Shown one piece after another: positions 1-5,511 of a stretch of DNA of 20,416 nucleotides. Numbering within the stretch: position 1 is the first letter of the stretch; each line of letters begins with the position of its first letter. The notes below the pieces were generated by a model. That model saw only the letters and a list, made by a program, of their open reading frames with translations, did no database searches and was not told where the DNA came from. The position numbers were made by a program, and so were the translations under genes. The DNA is taken from NCBI GenBank assembly GCA_002726845.1, contig PBSP01000089.1, positions 1 through 20,416 of the forward strand. Reading direction: 5' to 3'. This DNA comes from Methanobacteriota archaeon (GTDB lineage: Archaea > Thermoplasmatota > Poseidoniia > Poseidoniales > Poseidoniaceae).

Positions 1-192
1 ATTGAACAAGACCACATCCCTGGTGCAAAGAAGGGTGATGATGCTCACGATGCTGCTGTTATCGGTGACACGATTGGTGATCCTTTCAAGGACACCTCTG
101 GTCCATCGCTCAACATTCTCATCAAATTGATGTCCATTGTGGCAGTCGTTCTTGCTGGTACTGGCAAGCTCACTGACAGCGGACTTCTCTGA
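1..192 (+). CDS. hppA: Membrane-bound proton-translocating pyrophosphatase, C-terminal end (partial)
   Basis: The left edge cuts this gene; only the last 63 codons and the TGA stop are present, in frame from base 1. The peptide contains GDTIGDPFKDTSGPSLNI and then a hydrophobic helix (roughly residues 37-58 of the fragment). This block is the highly conserved C-terminal signature of membrane pyrophosphatases (H+-PPase, HppA family), which couple pyrophosphate hydrolysis to ion pumping across the cytoplasmic membrane. The conserved Asp/Lys residues of this block (the D and K of DPFKD) belong to the substrate-binding region in the known family. Whether the pump moves H+ or Na+, and whether it is K+-dependent, cannot be judged because the diagnostic residues lie upstream of the window. 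The stop is followed by a 46-base gap before the lipoprotein gene. Confidence 0.93.
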   Translation: MEQDHIPGAKKGDDAHDAAVIGDTIGDPFKDTSGPSLNILIKLMSIVAVVLAGTGKLTDSGLL

Positions 193-238
193 GACGTTTG
201 AGCGTTAGCCTCTTGAACAGGGGCCGATAGGCTGAACC

Positions 239-1204
239 ATGCATGCAACGCATCGTGGCCTGTTTTTGGTTGCCTTGTTGCTTTGCATGAGCCTTGCCGG
301 TTGCACCAGCAACGACACCCCATCAAGTGCGAACAGCATGACGGAGGAAGAAAAACAACTGCCTGAGTGGAGCATAGGCCAAAATTGGCTTTACACCTTT
401 ATCACGCCTCAATTCGGAGAGGACAGTGCACGGCTTGTGGTGGCCGAAATCGACAACGGCTCTGGAGAATACATCCTCGGTATATCCTCAGAGCGTGAAG
501 CACAACGGCATGCGGTCATCAACCATAACCCGTTTTTGGGACGCATGACCGTCGATGCACTTGGCGTGTACGAAAATGGTGAGCCTCAAACCGTCTTCTC
601 CTTCCCTTGGACCGTAGGTGACCGATGGCCGTTCACATTGTTCGGACAAGAATGGGAAGCAGAAACCGAATCACTCGACAACGGCAACGCCCGTGTTGAT
701 GCTGAATCCGCAGAAGGCCATGAACTGTCCTACACATTCAGTGGGAGCAAAGGGTTCCTTGAACGGTTGGTGTGGCGAGATGCTGATGGGCAAATACAAC
801 TGCGCATGGATTTGAACATCGCTCGAACATCCTACAACGGGGACGTCTTCTTCTATCGAGCACGCGATCTTCTGGACAGTTTGTACGAAGAGAACGATCA
901 AGAGATTTACGATTCGTTCTTTGATTCTGGCCATCCATCCGAAGGTGATTGGGATACCTTGGTCTGGTATCTCGATGTTGAAATTGCATCAGGTGCTGGT
1001 GGTTCGGGTTCACTCTCGATGAAAGATCACGCAGGTGCATCTCCATTGACACGCGCTTGGGGCTCGGGTGCAACCGAAAAAGGTGCAATTGGAACCATTC
1101 CATCAAACTCAGGAGATTATTCACTCACCGTCACGGTTCGAGGTCAATCGTCTTACATCCATCTCAAAGTTGCCGGGGCTCTCGTGTTCCAGTGGACTCT
1201 TTGA
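239..1204 (+). CDS. Putative secreted lipoprotein of unknown function
   Basis: A 321-residue protein with an N-terminal hydrophobic helix (about residues 7-20) ending in the lipobox LAGC, with Cys22 as the expected lipid-modified residue, followed by a low-complexity Ser/Thr/Asn linker (residues 23-35). This predicts export and tethering to the outer face of the membrane. The rest is beta-rich, with repeated aromatic-glycine patches such as SIGQNWLYTF and WTVGDRWPF, and no catalytic motif that I recognise. The ATG at 239 is used because it places the signal peptide at the N terminus; no clear Shine-Dalgarno precedes it. The stop codon overlaps the start region of the downstream hydrolase, so the two are probably co-transcribed. 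The function is unknown; a substrate-binding or cell-surface role is only a guess. Confidence 0.85.
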   Translation: MHATHRGLFLVALLLCMSLAGCTSNDTPSSANSMTEEEKQLPEWSIGQNWLYTFITPQFGEDSARLVVAEIDNGSGEYILGISSEREAQRHAVINHNPFLGRMTVDALGVYENGEPQTVFSFPWTVGDRWPFTLFGQEWEAETESLDNGNARVDAESAEGHELSYTFSGSKGFLERLVWRDADGQIQLRMDLNIARTSYNGDVFFYRARDLLDSLYEENDQEIYDSFFDSGHPSEGDWDTLVWYLDVEIASGAGGSGSLSMKDHAGASPLTRAWGSGATEKGAIGTIPSNSGDYSLTVTVRGQSSYIHLKVAGALVFQWTL

Positions 1205-1208
1205 GGTG
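1203..1208 (+). promoter_or_regulatory. Shine-Dalgarno deciding the hydrolase start
   Basis: GAGGTG overlaps the stop codon of the lipoprotein gene and lies 6 bases before GTG 1215. It is the only purine-rich anti-16S match in the area and supports the GTG start at 1215. Two in-frame GTG codons at 1206 and 1209 lie inside or directly beside it and are therefore less likely starts. Confidence 0.5.
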
Positions 1209-1214
1209 GTGAAA

Positions 1215-1820
1215 GTGCCGACACTCATCATGATGCACGGGATGACCGGTACGTCAGAAATGATGCGACCTTTTGCAGAGAAGATTCTTCCAGAGGGTTG
1301 GACCTTGCTTGTTCCAGATGCTCGGTTTGATCATCCCCGCAGAGGCAAAACATGGTGGCGTTACGAAGAGGACAATCCGGATGTTACACGCCGATTGCAC
1401 CTCTCACGGCGAGAATTGATGGATGTTGACTCCTCTCTGTCCCAACTTGAAAAGTTGATTTCTGAACAGGCACCACTCGGTCCTTTGGTGGTTGGTGGTT
1501 TCTCTCAAGGGGGAGCGATGGCGCAAGAAATGCTTCAACTTCCGCTTGCGGATCGAATCGTCGGTATTGTTGCTTTGAGTACGCGTCTCGTTCGTCCAAT
1601 GGAACTTCGACTTCGACTGGAAGATCTCGATAACAAGCGAATGTTCTGGATGCACGGTATCAGGGACGTGAGAGTTCCTATCGAGGACGGCTGGGCCGTT
1701 GCTCACCTGTTTGAGGCAGCAGGTTGGAGTGTTGAGCTTGTGGAACATGAAAAGGGGCACATGATTCCAACCGAGCATCATGATGTCTTGCTCGAGTGGC
1801 TTCAGGAATTCAACCATTGA
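1215..1820 (+). CDS. Alpha/beta hydrolase (carboxylesterase/phospholipase-like)
   Basis: About 201 residues starting at GTG 1215. The protein has the compact alpha/beta-hydrolase layout: an oxyanion strand LIMMHGMTG (residues 4-12), the nucleophile elbow GFSQGG with Ser97, an acid Asp151 in HGIRDVRVP, and a catalytic His182 in KGHMIP. Spacing and length match the carboxylesterase/phospholipase (YpfH/Est-type) family of soluble serine esterases acting on short acyl esters. The open frame extends upstream to 1068, but that part lies within the lipoprotein gene in another frame and lacks the fold, so it is rejected as coding. The gene follows the lipoprotein with only 10 bases between stop and start, suggesting translational coupling. 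Its 3' end overlaps the convergent glutaredoxin gene by 11 bases. The substrate cannot be deduced. Confidence 0.9.
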   Translation: MPTLIMMHGMTGTSEMMRPFAEKILPEGWTLLVPDARFDHPRRGKTWWRYEEDNPDVTRRLHLSRRELMDVDSSLSQLEKLISEQAPLGPLVVGGFSQGGAMAQEMLQLPLADRIVGIVALSTRLVRPMELRLRLEDLDNKRMFWMHGIRDVRVPIEDGWAVAHLFEAAGWSVELVEHEKGHMIPTEHHDVLLEWLQEFNH

Positions 1821-2082
1821 TTGGATATCGAGTGAGTTCATCAAAGCCACCGATAAAGATCCGATCTTGTCCACGCAAATCAAAGATAACCGGCACTGTG
1901 CGATGCAGGGTTGCTTGGACAACTTCATCCCGCAATTCAGAAGGATAGTCATCGAATGAGAGTTCAATAAAGGGCAATTCTTTTTGATTCAGAAATCGCT
2001 TTGCAGCAGTGCAATACCCACAGAATTTTCCGGTGAAGACAAGAAAATTTCCTTGATGTTGCTCAAGCAGTTCCGTGAACAT
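1810..2082 (-). CDS. Glutaredoxin-like thiol-disulfide oxidoreductase
   Basis: A 90-residue protein with the complete glutaredoxin core: a first beta strand (FLVFTG), the dithiol active site CGYC (Cys21, Cys24), the cis-proline segment TVPVIF (Pro64), and the glutathione-site-like motif IGGFDEL (residues 77-83). It would reduce disulfides or mixed disulfides in the cytoplasm. The physiological thiol partner in this organism is not evident; many archaea lack glutathione, so it may work with another thiol or with a thioredoxin-reductase-like enzyme. Start: ATG at 2082, with no Shine-Dalgarno. An AT-rich octamer lies exactly 21 bases upstream, which suggests a leaderless transcript. It is divergent from the flavin reductase gene, so the two redox genes share an 86-base control region. 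Confidence 0.92.
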   Translation of the reverse strand: MFTELLEQHQGNFLVFTGKFCGYCTAAKRFLNQKELPFIELSFDDYPSELRDEVVQATLHRTVPVIFDLRGQDRIFIGGFDELTRYPING

Positions 2083-2103
2083 GGTTCAAGTCAATCGCAG
2101 AAC

Positions 2104-2111
2104 TATTTCAA
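2104..2111 (-). promoter_or_regulatory. Putative TATA box of the glutaredoxin gene
   Basis: On the minus strand this reads TTGAAATA and ends exactly 21 bases before the ATG at 2082. That distance fits an archaeal TATA box whose transcript begins at or next to the start codon (leaderless). The same octamer occurs in mirror image for the divergent gene. Confidence 0.5.
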
Positions 2112-2139
2112 GGCATGGTGATTCTCACATAACCAACTG

Positions 2140-2147
2140 TTGAAATA
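2140..2147 (+). promoter_or_regulatory. Putative TATA box of the flavin reductase gene
   Basis: TTGAAATA on the plus strand, followed by exactly 21 bases and then ATG 2169. It has the same octamer and spacing as the divergent glutaredoxin promoter, and there is no Shine-Dalgarno before the ATG. This supports a leaderless promoter. Confidence 0.5.
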
Positions 2148-2168
2148 CAACATAGCACTAGAACACTC

Positions 2169-2669
2169 ATGGATTCCTATGTTCTGGTTCTTGCAGCCTC
2201 TTCTGGTAAGAATCTAGAACTAGCTCATCGGTTCTGCGAAACCTTCGCCAGCAAAGGCATAGGAAGCGAAGTTGTCGATTTGACCACATTGCATTGGCCG
2301 GTTTACATTCCTGAACTCGACGGAAGCGATGAGCATGAACCTGAAACATCTGAACTTTCTGATTTGATTCTTAACTCCAAGGCGTTGGTCGTTTGCGCCC
2401 CTGAATACAACGGCATCATGCCTCCTGCTCTCAACAATACCATCGCATGGCTTTCGGTTCAGAGCGACGATTTTCGCCGTCTCTTCAACAACCGCACCGT
2501 TCTGCTCGCCACGCACAGTGGGGGAGGAGGTGCTCATTGCCTAATGGCAATGCGTCATCAGTTCTCATTTCTCGGAAGCAATGTTATTGGACGCACGCTG
2601 ACCTTGAACAAGACAAAGTCGTTCTCTCAGGAGACCATGGACGATCTTGTCGAACGTGTCTTGCAGTAA
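2169..2669 (+). CDS. NADPH-dependent FMN reductase-family flavoprotein
   Basis: A 166-residue flavodoxin-fold protein. The first strand and phosphate-binding loop are VLVLAASSGKN (residues 5-15). The family motif PEYNG (residues 78-82) contacts the flavin isoalloxazine ring, and a second flavin loop SGGGGAHC spans residues 117-124. The length and motif order match the NADPH-dependent FMN reductase/azoreductase-like family (ArsH/SsuE/YieF type), which reduces FMN, quinones or other acceptors in the cytoplasm. The substrate cannot be chosen from sequence. The start at ATG 2169 is the first codon of the fold, with a TATA-like octamer 21 bases upstream. It is divergent from a glutaredoxin, so a shared redox-stress role is plausible but unproven. 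Confidence 0.9.
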   Translation: MDSYVLVLAASSGKNLELAHRFCETFASKGIGSEVVDLTTLHWPVYIPELDGSDEHEPETSELSDLILNSKALVVCAPEYNGIMPPALNNTIAWLSVQSDDFRRLFNNRTVLLATHSGGGGAHCLMAMRHQFSFLGSNVIGRTLTLNKTKSFSQETMDDLVERVLQ

Positions 2670-2790
2670 ATCCAGAATTCTGGCTTCTCGTTTGGAATAG
2701 GATGTGCCTCAGTGGATTGGCAGGATTCACTCGCAAGGTTCCAGGGTATGCACGGATGTTGTTGGAAAAGCAGCGTGCAATGGCCAATGG

Positions 2791-2798
2791 TTATGAAC
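2791..2798 (+). promoter_or_regulatory. Possible TATA box of tRNA-Glu
   Basis: TTATGAAC ends 24 bases before the mature 5' end of the tRNA, about where an archaeal TATA box should lie for a transcript with a very short 5' leader. The 153-base stretch between 2670 and 2822 holds no supported gene and nothing else I can name. The match is weak. Confidence 0.3.
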
Positions 2799-2822
2799 AA
2801 GAGGTGACACGGAATGTCATTG

Positions 2823-2897
2823 GCTCGTGTGGTGTAGCCAGGTCCATCATCGCGGGTTTTCATCCCGCTGACCCGGGTTCGAATCCCGGCACGAGCA
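2823..2897 (+). tRNA. tRNA-Glu (anticodon UUC)
   Basis: A complete 75-base cloverleaf, including discriminator A2897. The acceptor stem GCTCGTG (2823-2829) pairs perfectly with CACGAGC (2890-2896). The D arm contains the invariant GG at 2841-2842, with a 13:22 T-T mismatch. The anticodon stem GCGGG/CCCGC (2852-2856/2864-2868) encloses the loop TTTTCAT, giving anticodon TTC at 2859-2861. The variable loop is TGAC, and the T stem is CCGGG/CCCGG with loop TTCGAAT. The 3' CCA is not encoded. No intron is seen. It decodes GAA and GAG. Confidence 0.97.
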
Positions 2898-2979
2898 CTC
2901 ATCCTCAAACGTGATGCTGCGCTGCATAACGTTCCGTAAAGCATCCTTTAACATTCAAGGGGGGTAGTACAGCACTCCA

Positions 2980-3579
2980 TCAAGCAGCGTTTGAATTCGA
3001 TGGATTCTTTTTGTTGAACCACCATGCGACAGCAGCAAGTATCGCTAGAAGCAATACCGCCATGAGTATCTCATGATCAAGCAACCAAACGACCGCATCC
3101 ATCGCAGCATCCCCGTAGAGATAAATCAGCACAGCTTCGATACCAAATCGCAGCCCACGTCCAAAAATCCCTGCGATAACAAACGGTCGTAATTTCATGT
3201 CACTGGCGCCTGCAATCCATCCAAACACTTTGTAGGGAAGTGGGGAAACTGCAGCGATGAACATGCCCCATGTGCCGTACCGTTCGAACAAATATTCCAA
3301 GCGCTCACGGTGTTGAGGTTTACCAAACCTGTCGAGCAATTTTGTGCCAAATCGTTTCCCAAGGGCATGTCCTATTACGGCTCCCAGAACCGATGCAAAT
3401 GTGACAATGAACCACAACCAAAGCAACATGGCGGTGTTGTCTCGCTCATCGTAAGCCATCGGAAGGAACATCACATCAGGAGGTATGGGCTGAATGATTG
3501 CTTCGGTAAAGGACAGCAGTGCCAAAGCGAAAGGCCCAAACTGATTGAAGAAGTCGAGAATCAATTCTTCTCCAATCAT
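2980..3579 (-). CDS. DedA/YqaA-family (VTT-domain) membrane protein
   Basis: A 199-residue polytopic membrane protein. It begins with a re-entrant-like hydrophobic segment (residues 12-42) carrying the E26 ... PIPPD motif, followed by a membrane helix at about 51-72 with glycine-rich GAVIGHALGKRFG. The conserved loop SPLPYKVFGWIAGAS (112-126), GIFGRGLRF (138-145) and a last helix (about 171-187) complete the pattern. This arrangement is that of YqaA within the SNARE-associated/DedA/VTT superfamily, whose members act in membrane homeostasis as lipid flippases or scramblases, including undecaprenyl-phosphate or phospholipid transporters in bacteria. The archaeal substrate is not known. The tail is short, basic and Asn-rich. 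It is divergent from nob1, with a 78-base gap; no strong promoter motif is visible on its side. Confidence 0.87.
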   Translation of the reverse strand: MIGEELILDFFNQFGPFALALLSFTEAIIQPIPPDVMFLPMAYDERDNTAMLLWLWFIVTFASVLGAVIGHALGKRFGTKLLDRFGKPQHRERLEYLFERYGTWGMFIAAVSPLPYKVFGWIAGASDMKLRPFVIAGIFGRGLRFGIEAVLIYLYGDAAMDAVVWLLDHEILMAVLLLAILAAVAWWFNKKNPSNSNAA

Positions 3580-3628
3580 AGCATGAGGTGCTTCTTCGGC
3601 TTCTTGAGGGTATGGGTTATCGACGTCT

Positions 3629-3636
3629 TCTTTACA
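3629..3636 (+). promoter_or_regulatory. Possible TATA box of nob1
   Basis: TCTTTACA ends 21 bases before ATG 3658, the same spacing seen for the other apparently leaderless genes here. The match to a TATA box is imperfect, so this rests mainly on position. Confidence 0.3.
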
Positions 3637-3657
3637 TGGATTCGCTACCCTTCCTTT

Positions 3658-4146
3658 ATGGCCGTTCTCGACACCTCAGCACTCTTGAATTGGCCGATTG
3701 AGCGATGCCGCCATCAGATTGTCTCAGTGCTGCAACAATCCGAATTAAACAGAGTTGATGAGCAACGTTGGCTGTTGATTGAAACCTTGGACATGGATTG
3801 GCGCACCGCAACCGAAGATGAACGACAGATTGTGCTCGACATCGCTTCCAAAACGGGCGATTTGCCACGGCTTTCTGATGTTGATGTCGACTTAATCGCG
3901 TTAGCAGTATCCAACAAAACGACGCTGGTCACCGATGATTACCGAATGCAAAATGTGGCACGAGCTGCAGGAATTGAAGTGCAAAGTGTCGTGACGAGCG
4001 GTGGAACCAAGCAGTGGAAATGGGTTCTTCGGTGCATAGGATGCCGGAAAACAGAAGATGTCGCATCAGACGCCCGACGGTCCAGAAGCGATGATGTGAA
4101 AGAATGCGATCGGTGCGGGGCTCCGATGAAACTCAAGCGTGTCTAG
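3658..4146 (+). CDS. nob1: Nob1-type endoribonuclease (PIN domain plus zinc ribbon)
   Basis: A 162-residue protein. The N-terminal PIN domain shows the expected acidic metal-binding residues: Asp5 in VLDTSALLN, Glu42 in IETLDMDW, Asp76/Asp78 in LSDVDVDLIALA and Asp93/Asp94 in VTDDYRMQNVA. The C-terminal zinc ribbon has the pairs CIGC (126, 129) and CDRC (150, 153). This two-domain layout is that of Nob1, which cleaves the 3' end of precursor small-subunit rRNA during ribosome maturation in archaea and eukaryotes. The open frame extends upstream to 3310, but that part lies antisense to the DedA gene; ATG 3658 starts exactly at the first PIN strand. The spacer between PIN and ribbon is short. 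The stop codon abuts the convergent tatA stop with no gap. Confidence 0.93.
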   Translation: MAVLDTSALLNWPIERCRHQIVSVLQQSELNRVDEQRWLLIETLDMDWRTATEDERQIVLDIASKTGDLPRLSDVDVDLIALAVSNKTTLVTDDYRMQNVARAAGIEVQSVVTSGGTKQWKWVLRCIGCRKTEDVASDARRSRSDDVKECDRCGAPMKLKRV

Positions 4147-4449
4147 TCATTCCTCTCCATCGAGGTTTTCAAGGGCTGCGACTTTTTTCTTGAGTTCATC
4201 GACAGCCATTCCAGTTGGGTCGATTCCGACCGCTTTGGCGCGATCCATGAGAACCTGATCCGGTGTTTTTCCATCTGCTTCCAAATCGGTAATTGTCGCT
4301 GCAGCGGTTGCTTCTTTGAGGCCTTTGTGGAATTCTCCCTTGGACCGGCCAAGGGCATTGGCCATCTTTGGAAGTCGTTCCGCTCCAAAGAGGATGAAGA
4401 AAATTCCCAACAGAATGACGATTTCGAGCGGTCCTGGACTAAAGGCCAT
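4147..4449 (-). CDS. tatA: Sec-independent (twin-arginine) translocase subunit TatA
   Basis: 100 residues from ATG 4449. The N terminus has the short TatA transmembrane helix (about residues 7-22, PLEIVILLGIFFILFG), the FG hinge (F21-G22) and the amphipathic helix AERLPKMANALGRSKGEFHKGL. This is the TatA/TatE signature. TatA oligomerises with TatC to export folded proteins bearing twin-arginine signal peptides. After a linker, residues 63-93 form a predicted helix-turn-helix (VLMDRAKAVGIDPTGMAVDELKKKV) resembling a HeH/SAP-like motif rather than the usual disordered tail. Upstream in-frame starts at 4497 (ATG) and 4524 (TTG) would add a non-typical extension, so I prefer 4449, with GGGGA 5 bases before it. 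It lies 71 bases downstream of the MoaD-like gene on the same strand. No tatC is in the window. Confidence 0.9.
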   Translation of the reverse strand: MAFSPGPLEIVILLGIFFILFGAERLPKMANALGRSKGEFHKGLKEATAAATITDLEADGKTPDQVLMDRAKAVGIDPTGMAVDELKKKVAALENLDGEE

Positions 4450-4520
4450 GCAGTTCCCCAGCGGTCCCTGACACTTGAGGCTTTCAAGACTTGCCATAAC
4501 CAGCGTTCGATTCGAAGGAT

Positions 4521-4763
4521 TCAACCACCCGATACAGGAGGGAGAAGGGCGACTTCATCTCCTCGCTGGCAATGCACATCGATTGGACACCGCTCACCGT
4601 TCAATGCGACGGTTAAACCTTGACCGAGCCAGTGCTCTAAACCTAAATCTACGACGATGTCCTCGATGCTTAGATTGTCTCTCCATTCGATCTTCGACGT
4701 ACGGGAGCCAATCGCTTCCGCAACTGGCCCGAAGGCGAGCACACGTACGTATCCTGCTGCCAT
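4521..4763 (-). CDS. MoaD/ThiS-family ubiquitin-like sulfur carrier
   Basis: 80 residues with a beta-grasp pattern: a first strand VRVLAFGPVAEAIG, a helix around SIEDIVVDLGL, a strand LTVALNG, then CPIDVHCQRGDEVALLPPVSGG. It ends in the diagnostic C-terminal Gly-Gly, which is adenylated and thiocarboxylated in MoaD (molybdopterin synthase small subunit), ThiS and archaeal SAMP modifiers. DEVALLPPVSGG is closest to MoaD and SAMP. It may supply sulfur for molybdopterin or tRNA thiolation, or act as a protein tag; sequence alone does not decide. The start is ATG 4763 (GTG 4769 is in frame two codons upstream). A TATA-like octamer ends exactly 21 bases before the ATG and is shared with the divergent ABC gene. 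Confidence 0.87.
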   Translation of the reverse strand: MAAGYVRVLAFGPVAEAIGSRTSKIEWRDNLSIEDIVVDLGLEHWLGQGLTVALNGERCPIDVHCQRGDEVALLPPVSGG

Positions 4764-4784
4764 GAACACAGGTTAATGCGGTAG

Positions 4785-4792
4785 TTTATCAA
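4785..4792. promoter_or_regulatory. Single AT-rich octamer serving two divergent genes
   Basis: The plus strand reads TTTATCAA and the minus strand TTGATAAA. Exactly 21 bases separate it from ATG 4814 (plus, ABC ATPase) and exactly 21 from ATG 4763 (minus, MoaD-like), so the 50-base intergenic region is 21+8+21. It is the only TATA-like sequence in the gap. It may be a bidirectional TATA box for two leaderless transcripts. Confidence 0.5.
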
Positions 4793-4813
4793 CACGTAGC
4801 CGTATGGTTTCTC

Positions 4814-5506
4814 ATGGCGTTAGCGCTTCAGGCTGAAGGGTTGTGGAAATTGTACGAGTCGGGAGAGTCGGTAATTCAGGCTGTCCAGAATGTTTCGCTC
4901 TCCGTTGATGAGGCGTCGATGGTTGCCATAATGGGTCCCTCCGGATGTGGAAAGACCACGTTACTCAACGTGTTGTCCGGAATTGATGAACCCAATTCCG
5001 GTACCGTCATGGTGAACGGCGAGAACCTCTACGGTTCAAGCGACGATGAACGAACCCGAGTTCGTGGCAGAAACATGGGCTTTATTTTCCAGGAATTCAA
5101 CCTTCTTCCTGTAATGACTGCACTTGAGAACGTTGAACTTCCACTCCTCATTCAAGGAACTCCCGCACAAGAAGCGCGCCAAGAAGCAACCAAAGCATTG
5201 ACGGCTGTTGGTTTGGGAGACCGATTGGAACACCGCCCGGCGGAATTGTCCGGTGGTCAGCAACAACGCGTTGCCATCGCTCGTGCGGTTGTTCATCGCC
5301 CAGCCATTGTTTTGTGCGATGAACCAACAGGAAATTTGGATGCAGAGACTTCGTCTTCAGTCATACAACTTCTTCGAACCTTGTGCAATCTGGGGAAGAC
5401 CACATTTCTGATCGTTACGCATGACGAAACCGTTGCCAAGCAGTGCGACACGATCAAGCACATGTCGGATGGACAATTTGTAGAGGAAAGTACCGAGGAG
5501 GAGTAA
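4814..5506 (+). CDS. ABC transporter ATP-binding protein, LolD/MacB type
   Basis: A 230-residue nucleotide-binding subunit with all core motifs: Walker A GPSGCGKT (41-48), Q-loop Gln93 in FIFQEFNLLP, signature LSGGQ (145-149), Walker B IVLCDE with Glu170, D-loop GNLD, and H-loop His203 in VTHD. The FQEFNLLP and ELSGGQQQRVAIARA stretches place it in the MacB/LolD/FtsE (3.A.1.122/125-like) group, which pairs with FtsX-type permeases that act by mechanotransmission rather than by moving a substrate through the membrane. Its last codons (GAG GAG GAG) double as the Shine-Dalgarno of the permease gene, so the two form an operon. The C-terminal tail is acidic. The start is ATG 4814, apparently leaderless. 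Confidence 0.96.
   Translation: MALALQAEGLWKLYESGESVIQAVQNVSLSVDEASMVAIMGPSGCGKTTLLNVLSGIDEPNSGTVMVNGENLYGSSDDERTRVRGRNMGFIFQEFNLLPVMTALENVELPLLIQGTPAQEARQEATKALTAVGLGDRLEHRPAELSGGQQQRVAIARAVVHRPAIVLCDEPTGNLDAETSSSVIQLLRTLCNLGKTTFLIVTHDETVAKQCDTIKHMSDGQFVEESTEEE
5495..5503 (+). promoter_or_regulatory. Shine-Dalgarno fixing the permease TTG start
   Basis: GAGGAGGAG forms the final three Glu codons of the ATPase. Its last base lies 8 bases before TTG 5512. This strong site supports reinitiation or coupling into the permease and decides between several in-frame starts, of which the next upstream ATG (5443) lies 60 bases inside the ATPase gene. Confidence 0.6.
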
Positions 5507-5511
5507 GTCTG

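Noticed and set aside
1068..1214. N-terminal extension of the hydrolase frame
   Set aside because: It lies within the lipoprotein gene in another frame; the alpha/beta fold begins right after GTG 1215, which has a Shine-Dalgarno.
2447..2914. Open frame of 155 codons on the plus strand through the flavin reductase 3' end and tRNA-Glu
   Set aside because: It overlaps the flavoprotein in another frame and runs through the complete tRNA; the peptide has no protein-like pattern.
3310..3657. N-terminal extension of the nob1 frame
   Set aside because: It lies antisense to the DedA/YqaA gene, and the PIN domain starts exactly at ATG 3658.
4450..4524. Longer TatA from ATG 4497 or TTG 4524
   Set aside because: TatA normally begins a few residues before its membrane helix, as with ATG 4449; the extension is polar, and the TTG overlaps the upstream stop.
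5443..5511. ATG 5443 as the permease start
   Set aside because: It is 60 bases inside the ATPase gene with no ribosome site, and would add polar residues before the first membrane helix; TTG 5512 has a strong site.
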